Assembly (NCBI RefSeq): GCF_900112585.1
Contig: NZ_FOLY01000002.1
Span: forward strand, 434,001-498,000
Direction of reading: 5' to 3'
DNA length: 64,000 nt
From: Kushneria avicenniae
GTDB taxonomy: Bacteria > Pseudomonadota > Gammaproteobacteria > Pseudomonadales > Halomonadaceae
Part shown: positions 8,463-16,624 of the stretch, one piece after another
How positions within the stretch are numbered: position 1 is the first letter of the stretch
How the letters are laid out: every line of letters starts with the position of its first letter
The notes under the pieces: model-generated
What the model saw: only the letters and a program-made list of their open reading frames with translations
The model's database searches: none
Told to the model about the DNA's origin: nothing
Translations under genes and position numbers: made by a program

Positions 8463-9518
8463 TTGAAGGCATTCTCCATGGACCAGCCTATTGATGTGGT
8501 CATTGCCTGGGTGGACGGCGATGATCCTGCGCTAAAGGCCAAAAAGGATCGTTTCCTGGCCGAACAGCAGCAGAAACAAAAGCTTTCTAACAGTGGCAAG
8601 GCGACAAGGCGCTGGGAGAACAGGGACGAGATTCTGCTTTGCCTCCAGTCCATTGAAAGCCATGCGCCCTGGGTTCGAAAGATATGGATCGTGACGGACA
8701 ACCAGTCTCCTGATCTGAGCTCACTGAATGTCCGACTGCGTAAAAAAATTGCAATCGTCGATCACAGAGAGATATTTCGCGGCTTCGAGCAGTATCTCCC
8801 CACCTTCAATTCGCTGTCGATCGAGACGGTACTGTGGCGCATCAAGGGGCTGGCGGATCGGTATCTCTACTTCAATGACGATTTTTTCCTCGTGGGCGAT
8901 CTTGCTCCGGAAGATTTTTTTGAAGGCGACAAGCCCGTCATTCGTGGCCGCTGGACAGACTGGACCGGCTCGAAATTCAGCATGTACCGCCGAAACAAGC
9001 TGAACGCAGCCGAGGCGATGGGCTACACCATTGATAATGTCTTCTCCAACGCGCATGTGGCGTATACCTTCAACAAGAAAATTCTCGAAGCGTATTACGA
9101 TCAGCATCCCGAGGTGTTGGAGAAAAATCTTTCCCATCGTTTTCGCGAGCATTCACAGCTCTCGTCAATCTCGCTGCAAACACACTGGGGCATTCCCCGC
9201 GACCTGGTTGTTCTTAAAACCCAAAAGGACTGGCTCAATGTGTCTGTTGGCGTGTGTCAGAGCGGTGATGCCGAACTGATCAAACAAAAGCTGACCGCGC
9301 TTCAAAAGCCCAAAATCAAGCTGGGCTGTATCAACGATCTTGCAGCGGCGCAGGAAACCTGCCCGGAGACTCTGGAACTGCTGCATCGGGCCATCGGCAT
9401 CGAACCTGCCAAAAAAAAGCCTCGGCCTGATAATGCTAAACAGCACAGGCCGCCGAGCTCTCTGTTCAGGGCAAAGCGCAAGCTTTTCAAACTGCTGAAG
9501 CTCAAAAAGCGGCAGTAA
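8463..9518 (+). CDS. Stealth-family sugar-phosphate transferase
   Basis: Stealth proteins transfer hexose-1-phosphate units in capsule assembly, forming phosphodiester-linked polymers. All four conserved regions are visible: CR1 IDVVIAWVDGDDP (about 10-22), CR2 SIESHAPWVRKIWIVTD (about 60-80), CR3 VDHREIF plus LPTFNSLSIE with YLYFNDDFF (about 100-145), and CR4 around SNAHVAYTF to FREHSQL (about 195-235). The TTG at 8463 has AGGA 6 bases upstream (8453-8456) and starts 2 bases after the previous stop. An ATG at 8478 also has an AAGG before it, so the start is uncertain by five codons. Base composition returns to GC-rich here. Stealth next to CDP-glycerol genes supports a phosphate-rich polymer. 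Confidence 0.88.
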   Translation: MKAFSMDQPIDVVIAWVDGDDPALKAKKDRFLAEQQQKQKLSNSGKATRRWENRDEILLCLQSIESHAPWVRKIWIVTDNQSPDLSSLNVRLRKKIAIVDHREIFRGFEQYLPTFNSLSIETVLWRIKGLADRYLYFNDDFFLVGDLAPEDFFEGDKPVIRGRWTDWTGSKFSMYRRNKLNAAEAMGYTIDNVFSNAHVAYTFNKKILEAYYDQHPEVLEKNLSHRFREHSQLSSISLQTHWGIPRDLVVLKTQKDWLNVSVGVCQSGDAELIKQKLTALQKPKIKLGCINDLAAAQETCPETLELLHRAIGIEPAKKKPRPDNAKQHRPPSSLFRAKRKLFKLLKLKKRQ

Positions 9519-9553
9519 CGACTGCCTTCCAAGGGCACTGCAAGTTTGATGAG

Positions 9554-9675
9554 TCGGTCGGCAGCCGCGCTGTCTGGGTCAAAGACCGTAGGTGATCCCC
9601 TGCGTAGTGGTCATGTGTGACGGGGCAACAAGGAATTGCTCCGTCTACGCTTTTTTAGAGCCTTCTGCCGACCGA
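9554..9675 (+). repeat. 11-base inverted repeat spanning the manC leader
   Basis: TCGGTCGGCAG at 9554-9564 is the exact reverse complement of CTGCCGACCGA at 9665-9675, which ends 7 bases before the manC ATG. The arms are separated by 100 bases, so pairing would loop out the whole intergenic leader and cover the ribosome-binding region. This may be chance. Confidence 0.3.
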
Positions 9676-9682
9676 GCCCGTC

Positions 9683-11158
9683 ATGTCGAATACTTCCCGC
9701 AATGCCTCCGATCCGCTCATTCCCGTGGTGCTCTCCGGCGGGTCAGGCACGCGACTCTGGCCGATCTCCCGCCGGGATTACCCCAAGCAGTTTCTGCCCC
9801 TGATGGACGCTGAGCACTCCCTGCTGCAGCAGACTCTTCAGCGTCTTGAAGGAATATCGGACATCAGTGCGCCCATCGTGGTCTGTAACGAGATACACCG
9901 TTTTCTGGTGGCCGAACAGCTGCGTCAGCTCGACATGGTGCATGGCGGTATTCTATTAGAGCCTGCCGGTCGCAATACGGCGCCGGCCATCGCGCTGGCC
10001 GCACTTCAGGCGCTAAAAGCTCACGATGATGCACTGCTTCTGGTCATGCCGGCCGATCATGTCATCGGTGATATTACGGCCTTTCATCGGGCACTCGAGA
10101 ACGCGAGAGCGATGGCAGGGCAGGGAAAGCTGATGACTTTTGGCATCACGCCGACATCACCCCATACCGGCTATGGCTATATTCGCACGGGTGAACCAAC
10201 AGGCCACGGATTTGCGGTAAATGCCTTCGTGGAAAAGCCGGACAGTGAAACGGCGCATCAATATCTTGCAGAAGGCGGGTATTACTGGAACAGCGGTATG
10301 TTCATGTTCAGCGCGCAGGTATATCTGTCGGCACTTGAGCAGCATGCACCGGAGGTTTTAAGCGCTGTCACCGGCGCCTGGCAACAGCATGCCGGCGATC
10401 TGGATTTTACCCGGGTCGATCAGAAAGCCTTTGAGCAGAGCCCGAACATTTCGATCGACTACGCCGTTATGGAGCATACCGATCAGGGCGTTGTGCTGCC
10501 GCTGGATAGCCCATGGAGTGACATCGGTGCCTGGGACGCGGTGCTCGAAGCGCGCGCCAATGAGCGAGACGAACACGGTAACGTTTCAACAGGCGATGTT
10601 TTACTGCATGACACCACGGATAGCCTGGTCATGAGCCAGTCACGACTGGTGGCCACTCTGGGGCTTTCCAATATCGTCGCCATCGAAACCGAGGATGCCA
10701 TCCTTCTTGCTGATCGAGACCGTATGCAGGATCTCAAGCATGTGGTGGCAAGGCTTGAACGCGATGGCCGTACGGAAAGCCGTGCTCACTGCCGGGTCCA
10801 TCGGCCATGGGGCTGGTATCGCTCCATGGTTCGAGAGCCGGGTTTTCAGGTCAAGGAGATCATGGTCAATCCGGGCGCGGCCCTGTCATTACAAATGCAT
10901 CACCACCGTGCCGAGCATTGGGTTGTGGTGCAGGGGGCTGCAAAAGTGACCCGCGCCGATCGCGATGACCCGCACATGACCTCGCTGCGCTCAATGCTGG
11001 TGACAGAGGATGAGTCCATCTATCTGCCACTGGGGACGGTGCATCGATTGGAAAACCCGGGCAGGATACCGCTCAAGCTGATTGAGGTGCAGACCGGCCG
11101 CTATCTCGATGAAGATGACATTGTCCGGTTTGAGGATAGGTATAATCGCTCGGGGTAA
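9683..11158 (+). CDS. manC: mannose-1-phosphate guanylyltransferase / mannose-6-phosphate isomerase
   Basis: This bifunctional enzyme makes mannose 6-phosphate from fructose 6-phosphate and GDP-mannose from mannose 1-phosphate and GTP. The pyrophosphorylase signature LSGGSGTRLWPISRRDYPKQ begins at residue 17, and FVEKPD and the YYWNSGMFMF segment follow as in ManC/AlgA/CpsB. The C-terminal cupin (about 365-490) has RPWGWYRSM and QMHHHRAEHWVVVQG, the type II phosphomannose isomerase motif with metal-binding histidines. Its 491 residues are close to the usual 470-480. Only a weak GAG precedes the ATG. No GDP-mannose modifying enzyme is visible in the window, so mannose may be used directly or by genes upstream. 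Confidence 0.93.
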   Translation: MSNTSRNASDPLIPVVLSGGSGTRLWPISRRDYPKQFLPLMDAEHSLLQQTLQRLEGISDISAPIVVCNEIHRFLVAEQLRQLDMVHGGILLEPAGRNTAPAIALAALQALKAHDDALLLVMPADHVIGDITAFHRALENARAMAGQGKLMTFGITPTSPHTGYGYIRTGEPTGHGFAVNAFVEKPDSETAHQYLAEGGYYWNSGMFMFSAQVYLSALEQHAPEVLSAVTGAWQQHAGDLDFTRVDQKAFEQSPNISIDYAVMEHTDQGVVLPLDSPWSDIGAWDAVLEARANERDEHGNVSTGDVLLHDTTDSLVMSQSRLVATLGLSNIVAIETEDAILLADRDRMQDLKHVVARLERDGRTESRAHCRVHRPWGWYRSMVREPGFQVKEIMVNPGAALSLQMHHHRAEHWVVVQGAAKVTRADRDDPHMTSLRSMLVTEDESIYLPLGTVHRLENPGRIPLKLIEVQTGRYLDEDDIVRFEDRYNRSG

Positions 11159-11213
11159 GATATATGCCGTCTTGCTACGCTTGGGTCTTAAGAAATCGTA
11201 TCGGAGCAATGGT

Positions 11214-12434
11214 TTGAAATTCCTGAATTATTACAACAGCGTTGCTGTTTTTTTGCTAAGTGCAGTTTCACTGGTTGTATCATCCGGGTACTCATTGGGT
11301 GCCGGTATGCTTGTCTTGGGCAGCCTCATTCTTTTATTTAAGCGACCTGATGTCTCCTTTGGTCGCCAGGAATGGATGTTGTGCGCTGTGTTGGCGGCTT
11401 ATTTTTTGGTATGTGCACTGGAAGTCTATTGGGATGGGCAATCCTCACGAGGCCTGGACAAGCCCATCCGCTTTTTACTTGCCATACCTGCTCTGTATTT
11501 ATTGCTTGCTTACCCGCCTCGTGCCTCCTTTATATGGTCAGGTTTTGCCGTGGGGGCGATCAGTGCCGGTAGTTGGGCGCTGTGGCAGCGGCTTATAGAA
11601 GAAGAAGCCCGTGCCCGAGGGTTTACACACGTTATTCAGTACGGCGATATCAATATGCTGCTGGGGATAATGTGTATAGCGGGCATGGGTTGGGCATCCA
11701 GCCAGTTTAAATCACAAAGGTGGATGTGGCTGTTGGGTGCTGGCGCCATCATGGGTATTCTCGGCTCATTGATGTCAGGGAGCAGAGGGGGCTGGGTAGG
11801 TTTTCCTATTGTTCTGTTTGTGATTTACAAGACGTATAAGGATTTTCTGCCCAGAAAAAAATTGATAAGTCTTGGTGCCGTAATCGCTTTGGCCGGTGTG
11901 GTGCTATACGCCGTACCCCAGACAGGGGTTCAGCACCGCGTTCATGCCGCCTTTCATGATGTTGCAGGCTTTATGCATGATGGCAATGCACACTCTTCTC
12001 TAGGAGCGCGTTTCGAGATGTGGCGCGGTGCGATTATCCTCATCCCGGAAAAGCCATTATTCGGGCATGGTTCTCTAGGGTATGAGCATGCCCGCGATAA
12101 TTTGATTGCCGATAACAGGCTTGATCCTATAGTAGGTAATTATGGCCATGTGCATAATGAATACTTGGATGCCTTGCTAAAGAGAGGTGCCGCTGGGCTG
12201 GTGGTGTTATTGCTTCTCTATCTTGTGCCTTTAAAACTTTTTGCCCAGAGAATAAGCAGCAAGTGTATAACGTTAAGGTCTTTTGCCCTGGCAGGTATGC
12301 TTTTGCCCATTTCCTATATAGATTTTGGGCTTTCACAGGTTCTGCTTGTCCACAACAGTGGCGTGATGATGTATGCCTTTGTCCTGGTAGTGCTCTGGGC
12401 AGGTCTACGGCAGGCCGAAAAAAATACGCCATAA
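11214..12434 (+). CDS. O-antigen ligase / Wzy-type polymerase family membrane protein
   Basis: This polytopic protein of about 406 residues has roughly ten to twelve hydrophobic segments. It carries the Wzy_C hallmarks: SGSRGGWVGFPIVL near residue 187, a periplasmic loop, and HVHNEYLDALLKRG near 311. WaaL enzymes join polymerised O-antigen to lipid A-core; related proteins polymerise repeat units, and the two cannot be separated here. I chose a TTG at 11214 because GGAG lies 7 bases upstream (11203-11206) and it follows the manC stop. The frame is open further upstream inside manC (to an ATG at 11082), but that start would overlap manC by 77 bases without a hydrophobic rationale. It is the last gene of the locus before a bidirectional terminator. 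Confidence 0.8.
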   Translation: MKFLNYYNSVAVFLLSAVSLVVSSGYSLGAGMLVLGSLILLFKRPDVSFGRQEWMLCAVLAAYFLVCALEVYWDGQSSRGLDKPIRFLLAIPALYLLLAYPPRASFIWSGFAVGAISAGSWALWQRLIEEEARARGFTHVIQYGDINMLLGIMCIAGMGWASSQFKSQRWMWLLGAGAIMGILGSLMSGSRGGWVGFPIVLFVIYKTYKDFLPRKKLISLGAVIALAGVVLYAVPQTGVQHRVHAAFHDVAGFMHDGNAHSSLGARFEMWRGAIILIPEKPLFGHGSLGYEHARDNLIADNRLDPIVGNYGHVHNEYLDALLKRGAAGLVVLLLLYLVPLKLFAQRISSKCITLRSFALAGMLLPISYIDFGLSQVLLVHNSGVMMYAFVLVVLWAGLRQAEKNTP

Positions 12435-12487
12435 AATGATGTATCTTTTTTGAAGATTGCTTGTACTTTTTCAACACATGAGCAGAG

Positions 12488-12518
12488 AAAAACGGCACCT
12501 TTAGGGGTGCCGTTTTTT
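12488..12518. terminator. bidirectional rho-independent terminator
   Basis: AAAAACGGCACC pairs with GGTGCCGTTTTTT across a 6-base loop. A-run and T-run flank the stem, so it can serve both the ligase gene (plus) and the convergent mqo gene (minus). Confidence 0.9.
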
Positions 12519-12537
12519 GTACCGATTCAAACGCCGC

Positions 12538-14226
12538 TCAGGTGTTTTCCATTGACTCGGTCGCTTCTTCGCGATCCTCATCAATGGCCTTCTTGTTATT
12601 GCTTTCCTGCCCTCGCGCGAGGGCCTTGAGCGCTTCAATGCGTTCGATGTTATCAGGCGTGGGCTGAGTATCGCCCAGCTCCAGAACGCTGCTGGTGTAG
12701 GCACGAATCTCATTGGTGAGCTGTTCGTTGCCGTCCAGCTTCTGGCCGAAGGAGGGGATCATGCGCTTGAGTGTCGCTTGCCACTGATCTGATGCCAACT
12801 GCTCGGGGAAGATCCTTGCCATCAGGTTCAGCATGATGCCTGGAGCCGTGGAGGCGCCGGGAGAGGCGCCCAGCAGGGCCGACATGGTGCCGTCTTCGGA
12901 GGTCACGACTTCGGTGCCAAACTGCAGAACGGAGCCCTTTTCAGGATCCTTTTTGATGATCTGGACACGCTGGCCGGCATTGATCAGTTTCCAGTCTTCA
13001 CGCTTGGCTTCCGGATAGTACGCCTTGAGCGCTTCGAAACGATCGTCTTCCGACTGCATGACCTGACCGATCAGGTATTTGACCAGGCTGAAGTTATCCA
13101 GACCAACCTTCATCATCGGCAAGGTATTGCTGGTGGTCATGGAGCCAAAGAGATCAGTCCAGGAGCCGTTTTTCAAAAACTTCGTCGAAAAGTTGGCGAA
13201 GGGGCCAAACAGAATGCGTTGCTGGCCGTCCAGTTTACGGCTGTCCAGATGGGGGACGGACATCGGGGGCGAGCCACTCGCGGCCAGACCATAAGCCTTG
13301 GCATGGTGGCGATGCACAATCTCCGGATTGCTGGTCACGAGGAACTGGCCACCGACCGGGAAGCCGGCATAGATATCCCCTTCAGGGATGCCGGATTTCT
13401 GCAGCAGGGGCAGGGCGGCACCGCCGGCACCAATGAAGACATGACGGGCATTGATGCTGTGCTCTTCACCATCGTTGTCCAGATCCGCCCAGGTGACCTT
13501 CCAGGTGCCGTCATCATTGCGCTCGAGATTGCGGACTTCACTACGGGTGCTCAGGCTGAAGTTGTCATGCTGCTCGGACAGGGCGCTGACGAGCTGGCGG
13601 GTGACTTCGCCCCATTCGGCGTCGGTGCCCGCTTCCATGCGAGTGGCCGCCACCTTTTGAGAGGAATCACGCCCTTCCATCATCAGCGGCGCCCACTCGC
13701 GGATGACCTCGGGGTCTTCCGAGTACTCCATGCCCTGATACAGACTGCTTTTCTGCATGCCTTCATAGCGCTTGCGCAGGAAGTCGATGTGATCATCGCC
13801 CCAGACAAAGCTCATGTGCGGCGTGTTATTGATAAAGGCGCCCGGATCATGCATGACGCCATTGAGCACCTGATAGGACAGGAACTGTCGGGTGATCTCA
13901 AAGGCTTCCGTAATTTTGGGCGGACGGGAGACATCCACGCTGCCGTCTTCACGCTGCGGGGTATAGTTCATTTCCGCAAAGGCGGAATGCCCGGTGCCAG
14001 CATTGTTCCAGCCGTTGGAGCTTTCCTCGGCCACATGGTCCAGGCGTTCATACATGTTGACCTTCCAGTCGGGCTGAAGCTCTTCCAGAAAGGTACCCAG
14101 AGTAGCGCTCATGATGCCGCCGCCAATCAGGGCGACATCAATGGTCTCGCGGCTATCTTCAGCCATCGCCACACCTGAGAACATGCAGAGATTCAGGCAC
14201 AGCACCGCTGTCAGTTGCTTTTTCAT
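12538..14226 (-). CDS. mqo: malate:quinone oxidoreductase, type 1
   Basis: This FAD enzyme oxidises malate to oxaloacetate and reduces quinone at the inner membrane. The N-terminus after a leader-like stretch ([20 protein letters not shown]) reads [20 protein letters not shown], the dinucleotide-binding fold, then [27 protein letters not shown], and near the end [19 protein letters not shown], all typical of E. coli-type Mqo. E. coli Mqo carries a similar hydrophobic leader. The start at 14226 is chosen because GAGACAA precedes it and the leader begins MKKQ. The frame continues 17 codons upstream without a better start. The C-terminus ends in an acidic tail. A second, unrelated-subtype mqo lies at 46496-47965. 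Confidence 0.93.
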   Translation of the reverse strand: MKKQLTAVLCLNLCMFSGVAMAEDSRETIDVALIGGGIMSATLGTFLEELQPDWKVNMYERLDHVAEESSNGWNNAGTGHSAFAEMNYTPQREDGSVDVSRPPKITEAFEITRQFLSYQVLNGVMHDPGAFINNTPHMSFVWGDDHIDFLRKRYEGMQKSSLYQGMEYSEDPEVIREWAPLMMEGRDSSQKVAATRMEAGTDAEWGEVTRQLVSALSEQHDNFSLSTRSEVRNLERNDDGTWKVTWADLDNDGEEHSINARHVFIGAGGAALPLLQKSGIPEGDIYAGFPVGGQFLVTSNPEIVHRHHAKAYGLAASGSPPMSVPHLDSRKLDGQQRILFGPFANFSTKFLKNGSWTDLFGSMTTSNTLPMMKVGLDNFSLVKYLIGQVMQSEDDRFEALKAYYPEAKREDWKLINAGQRVQIIKKDPEKGSVLQFGTEVVTSEDGTMSALLGASPGASTAPGIMLNLMARIFPEQLASDQWQATLKRMIPSFGQKLDGNEQLTNEIRAYTSSVLELGDTQPTPDNIERIEALKALARGQESNNKKAIDEDREEATESMENT

Positions 14227-14592
14227 GAAGCGTTGTCTCGACTTGCAGGATGGGGCCCACCGACAAGGGCAAGCCACCCGTTGCGACCGAAAAAAGGGAA
14301 GAAACGGGCAAAAAAATGCAAAAAGAAGTGCGGCACTTTAACGCAGCTTTGACTGGGAGGGGTTTATGGACTTATAAAAAATCAGGGTCAGCTTTATTTA
14401 ATTCAAAAAATAAAGATGTTCGTAACGGGTGGCAGCTGAGGCTGTTGCTCAAGAGAGGCTGATGCAAAAAGAAAAATCCGCATCAAGCGGACTGAATAGA
14501 GGCGTTTTGTTTAGCAGGTTGGCTGTTGCGTTATTCCGGTAAACCATTCTGATTTAACGACACATGCGTTGAATCCGGAGATGCACCATGGA
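14227..14592. other. intergenic region upstream of mqo
   Basis: About 366 bases without a supported gene. The AT-rich section 14360-14420 contains TATAAG-like hexamers on the minus strand and probably holds the mqo promoter, but no pair of boxes is convincing enough to place. Confidence 0.4.
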
Positions 14593-14829
14593 TTAGAGAG
14601 CAGTCCAGTCTCGTTGGATGCGGCGCAGCGGCGAAGCGTCGTATTCATCGTCGTTGGCGCTGTCGGGATTCGAGCGTGGGCTGGCAGCACCCAGAATGAT
14701 CAGGGCGTGTTCATCGCCGATAAGGCGATGTTGTGCTTGTGCGGCGCGACCGAAACGACTGGCGATCCACAAACTGATACCACACCAGATCACTACTGCG
14801 ACTGCCATCGTCATCAATAAGGAAGCCAT
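14593..14829 (-). CDS. small single-pass membrane protein, unknown
   Basis: The 78-residue product begins MASLLMTMAVAVVIWCGISL, one N-terminal transmembrane helix, followed by a soluble polar tail (about 28-78) rich in Arg, Asp and Ser. The ATG at 14829 has AGGAGAA 5 bases upstream on the minus strand, a near-ideal ribosome site, which supports real translation. No family is recognised. Upstream at 14923-14966 are a 12-base direct repeat and an inverted repeat that may control it. Confidence 0.6.
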   Translation of the reverse strand: MASLLMTMAVAVVIWCGISLWIASRFGRAAQAQHRLIGDEHALIILGAASPRSNPDSANDDEYDASPLRRIQRDWTAL

Positions 14830-15358
14830 GAGCGTTCTCCTGCGTGGGGGCTTGAGACTCATGGTGACGGTGTGACGTGACACTGCGGCGTCAGGTAGAT
14901 GACGCTTTGATGAAGACTGTATCGAAAGCACTGTGCCGAAAGCACTGTACTGTCATGTTTTGACAGGATGGGTATGAAAGGCCCGGTCGAGAATGGAATT
15001 GAAGGACCACACCCCGAATGTCCGGCTATCGGGGAAGCCCTGTGCTTTTGAAACCATCAATCACATCAAGGCGTTATTTCAATGGCTAATCCTGGGGCAG
15101 GGAATGGAATAATTCTTTCTGGTTTTTAATCAGTCATGGGTATGGAGTGACTGAAAAAATACTCGTTCTTTTGTTCAGTGTGATGAATGAGGTGGTGGCT
15201 ATTCTTCTGGCACAAACCGGTTAAAGAACCTGATAACCCCTTTGATACTGCTGGCTTATTTTGACGATTAGCCCGCAAATCTGCACATATTGTTACCTCG
15301 TGTTTCGCCATATTTCCCTTGTTCACATTTACCGCATCAGACGGTGGAGACAGGGAAA
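14830..15358. other. intergenic region with direct and inverted repeats
   Basis: About 529 bases between two small divergently transcribed genes. CGAAAGCACTGT occurs twice (14923-14934 and 14937-14948), followed by CTGTCA-N5-TGACAG (14950-14966). The remaining stretch 14970-15358 is moderately AT-rich and shows no supported gene. Confidence 0.5.
14923..14948. repeat. tandem 12-base direct repeat
   Basis: CGAAAGCACTGT is present twice with a 14-base period, about 95 bases upstream of the 78-residue membrane protein start. It could be a regulator binding site, or a small duplication. Confidence 0.5.
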
Positions 15359-15544
15359 ATGAGTCAGGCAACCATTGCACTTCTTATCATCTTGTTCCTT
15401 GGCGGCGGCGTTGCCTGGTGGAACAGCAATCGACATGACAGTGGTAGCCATGGCGGTCACTCCGGCTATCATCAGGACAACGGTCACGGTGGCGGCAGCG
15501 GCGGCGGTGGTATTCACTTCCCCGATCCGCAGCAGTGTTCCTGA
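15359..15544 (+). CDS. small membrane-anchored Gly/His-rich peptide
   Basis: The 61-residue product has an N-terminal helix (SQATIALLIILFLGGGVAWW), then a tail of about 38 residues dominated by Gly, His, Ser and Asn, with HGGHSGYHQDNGHGGG in its middle and a single Cys near the C-terminus (DPQQCS). Seven histidines in the tail suggest metal binding on one side of the membrane; this is inference. The ATG has GGAGACAGGG 5-15 bases upstream. An earlier in-frame start (15290) has no ribosome site. Two hairpins follow the stop. Confidence 0.6.
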   Translation: MSQATIALLIILFLGGGVAWWNSNRHDSGSHGGHSGYHQDNGHGGGSGGGGIHFPDPQQCS

Positions 15545-15571
15545 GCGGACACCGACTGACAGAATTCAGCC

Positions 15572-15605
15572 GTTGTTGATCTCACACTGTTGTGACATCA
15601 ACAAC
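15572..15605. repeat. 15-base near-perfect inverted repeat
   Basis: GTTGTTGATCTCACA and TGTGACATCAACAAC pair around CTGT with one mismatch. No T-run follows directly, so it is a stable RNA hairpin or an operator rather than an ordinary terminator. A second hairpin begins 4 bases later. Confidence 0.6.
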
Positions 15606-15609
15606 CTTG

Positions 15610-15639
15610 AAGGGCCCATCGCACCGCGATGGGCCCTTT
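15610..15639 (+). terminator. probable terminator hairpin
   Basis: AAGGGCCCATCGC pairs perfectly with GCGATGGGCCCTT over a 3-base loop, followed by a short T-stretch. It ends the Gly/His-rich peptide transcript. Confidence 0.65.
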
Positions 15640-15785
15640 GCGTATGAGGGGGAAAGATCAAAACGGGCAGCAGTCGTACTTCCGGGTAAGTACTGATGTC
15701 CGTCGCATATGGTGTGTTTGAGGCCAAAGGGGCTATTCTCATGAGCCTGCTGCCAATAACGGCCTTTTCTTATAGAGCTGACACC

Positions 15786-16604
15786 ATGACAATAACGTCA
15801 CAACAATTGCTGCTGGTGTTTACGGATCTGGATGGCTCCCTGCTGGACCATGCCACCTACGATTACACGCCTGCAAAGCGCTGGCTTGCGTGTCTTGCAC
15901 AGCGCTCGGTGCCGTTGATCATCAACACCAGCAAGACGGCGGCCGAGGTCATGGTGCTGCACCAACGTCTCGAGCTTGAGGCGCCCTTTATTGCTGAAAA
16001 CGGCGCATCTATTCATCTTCCGGCGTCCTGGTGTCTTGATGAAACGCCCGATGAGCATGGCTGGGCGAATATCGTGCTGGGAGAGTCCTATCGCCGGATT
16101 CGCAGCGTGCTGGAAGCCATCAGGGGCACCGAGAGGTTCCGGTTTCGTGGCTTTGGCGATTTCAGCATCGAGGAGGTAGCCGAGCACACCGGACTGGAGA
16201 TGCATGATGCCGAGCTTGCCCATGTTCGCGACGCCTCCGAGCCGTTGATCTGGGAGGACAGCGAGGAATCGCTGGAGCGTTTTCGCCTGCTGCTGATCGG
16301 TGCCGGGCTATCATTGACTCAGGGCGGGCGTTTTTATCACGTGCTGGGTGATAACAGCGGCAAGGGCCGTGCCATTGCATGGCTGGTAGATCGCTATCAT
16401 CTTCTCAAGGGGCAGCGGCCACTGACGGTGGGATTGGGGGATGGCCCCAATGATGTGCCGATGCTGGAAAGCGTTGATCGGGCGGTACTGATTCGCGGCG
16501 AGCATGATCTTTCGATCAGCATCGCCGACACTGTCAATCTCTATACAACAACACAAAAGGGTCCGGCAGGCTGGTCGGAGGGTCTTGATCACTGGCTGGG
16601 CTGA
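15786..16604 (+). CDS. glucosyl/mannosyl-3-phosphoglycerate phosphatase (HAD family)
   Basis: It removes phosphate from glucosyl- or mannosyl-3-phosphoglycerate, giving the compatible solute glucosyl- or mannosylglycerate. Residues 12-21 read FTDLDGSLLD, the HAD nucleophile motif (D14, D16); NTSKTAAEV holds the second motif, and GLGDGPNDVPML near residue 215 is the family metal-binding loop. Length (272 residues) fits the MPGP group. The ATG at 15786 begins just before the fold, as in homologues; the frame extends to ATGs at 15741 and 15696, and 15741 has AAAGGGG upstream, so a 15-residue longer form is possible. The synthase gene follows 20 bases later, so this is gpgP- or mpgP-like; the synthase type points to the glucosyl version. 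Confidence 0.85.
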   Translation: MTITSQQLLLVFTDLDGSLLDHATYDYTPAKRWLACLAQRSVPLIINTSKTAAEVMVLHQRLELEAPFIAENGASIHLPASWCLDETPDEHGWANIVLGESYRRIRSVLEAIRGTERFRFRGFGDFSIEEVAEHTGLEMHDAELAHVRDASEPLIWEDSEESLERFRLLLIGAGLSLTQGGRFYHVLGDNSGKGRAIAWLVDRYHLLKGQRPLTVGLGDGPNDVPMLESVDRAVLIRGEHDLSISIADTVNLYTTTQKGPAGWSEGLDHWLG

Positions 16605-16624
16605 CAGAACAGGGGAAGGACGCC

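Noticed and set aside
11082-11213. Upstream start for the O-antigen ligase gene inside manC
   Set aside because: It would overlap manC by 77 bases and add a polar stretch before the first membrane helix; the TTG at 11214 has GGAG at proper distance.
14950-14966. LexA-like box CTGT...ACAG near the 78-residue membrane protein
   Set aside because: The gap between CTGT and ACAG is 9 bases, not the 8 of the gammaproteobacterial LexA site, and the downstream gene has no SOS link.
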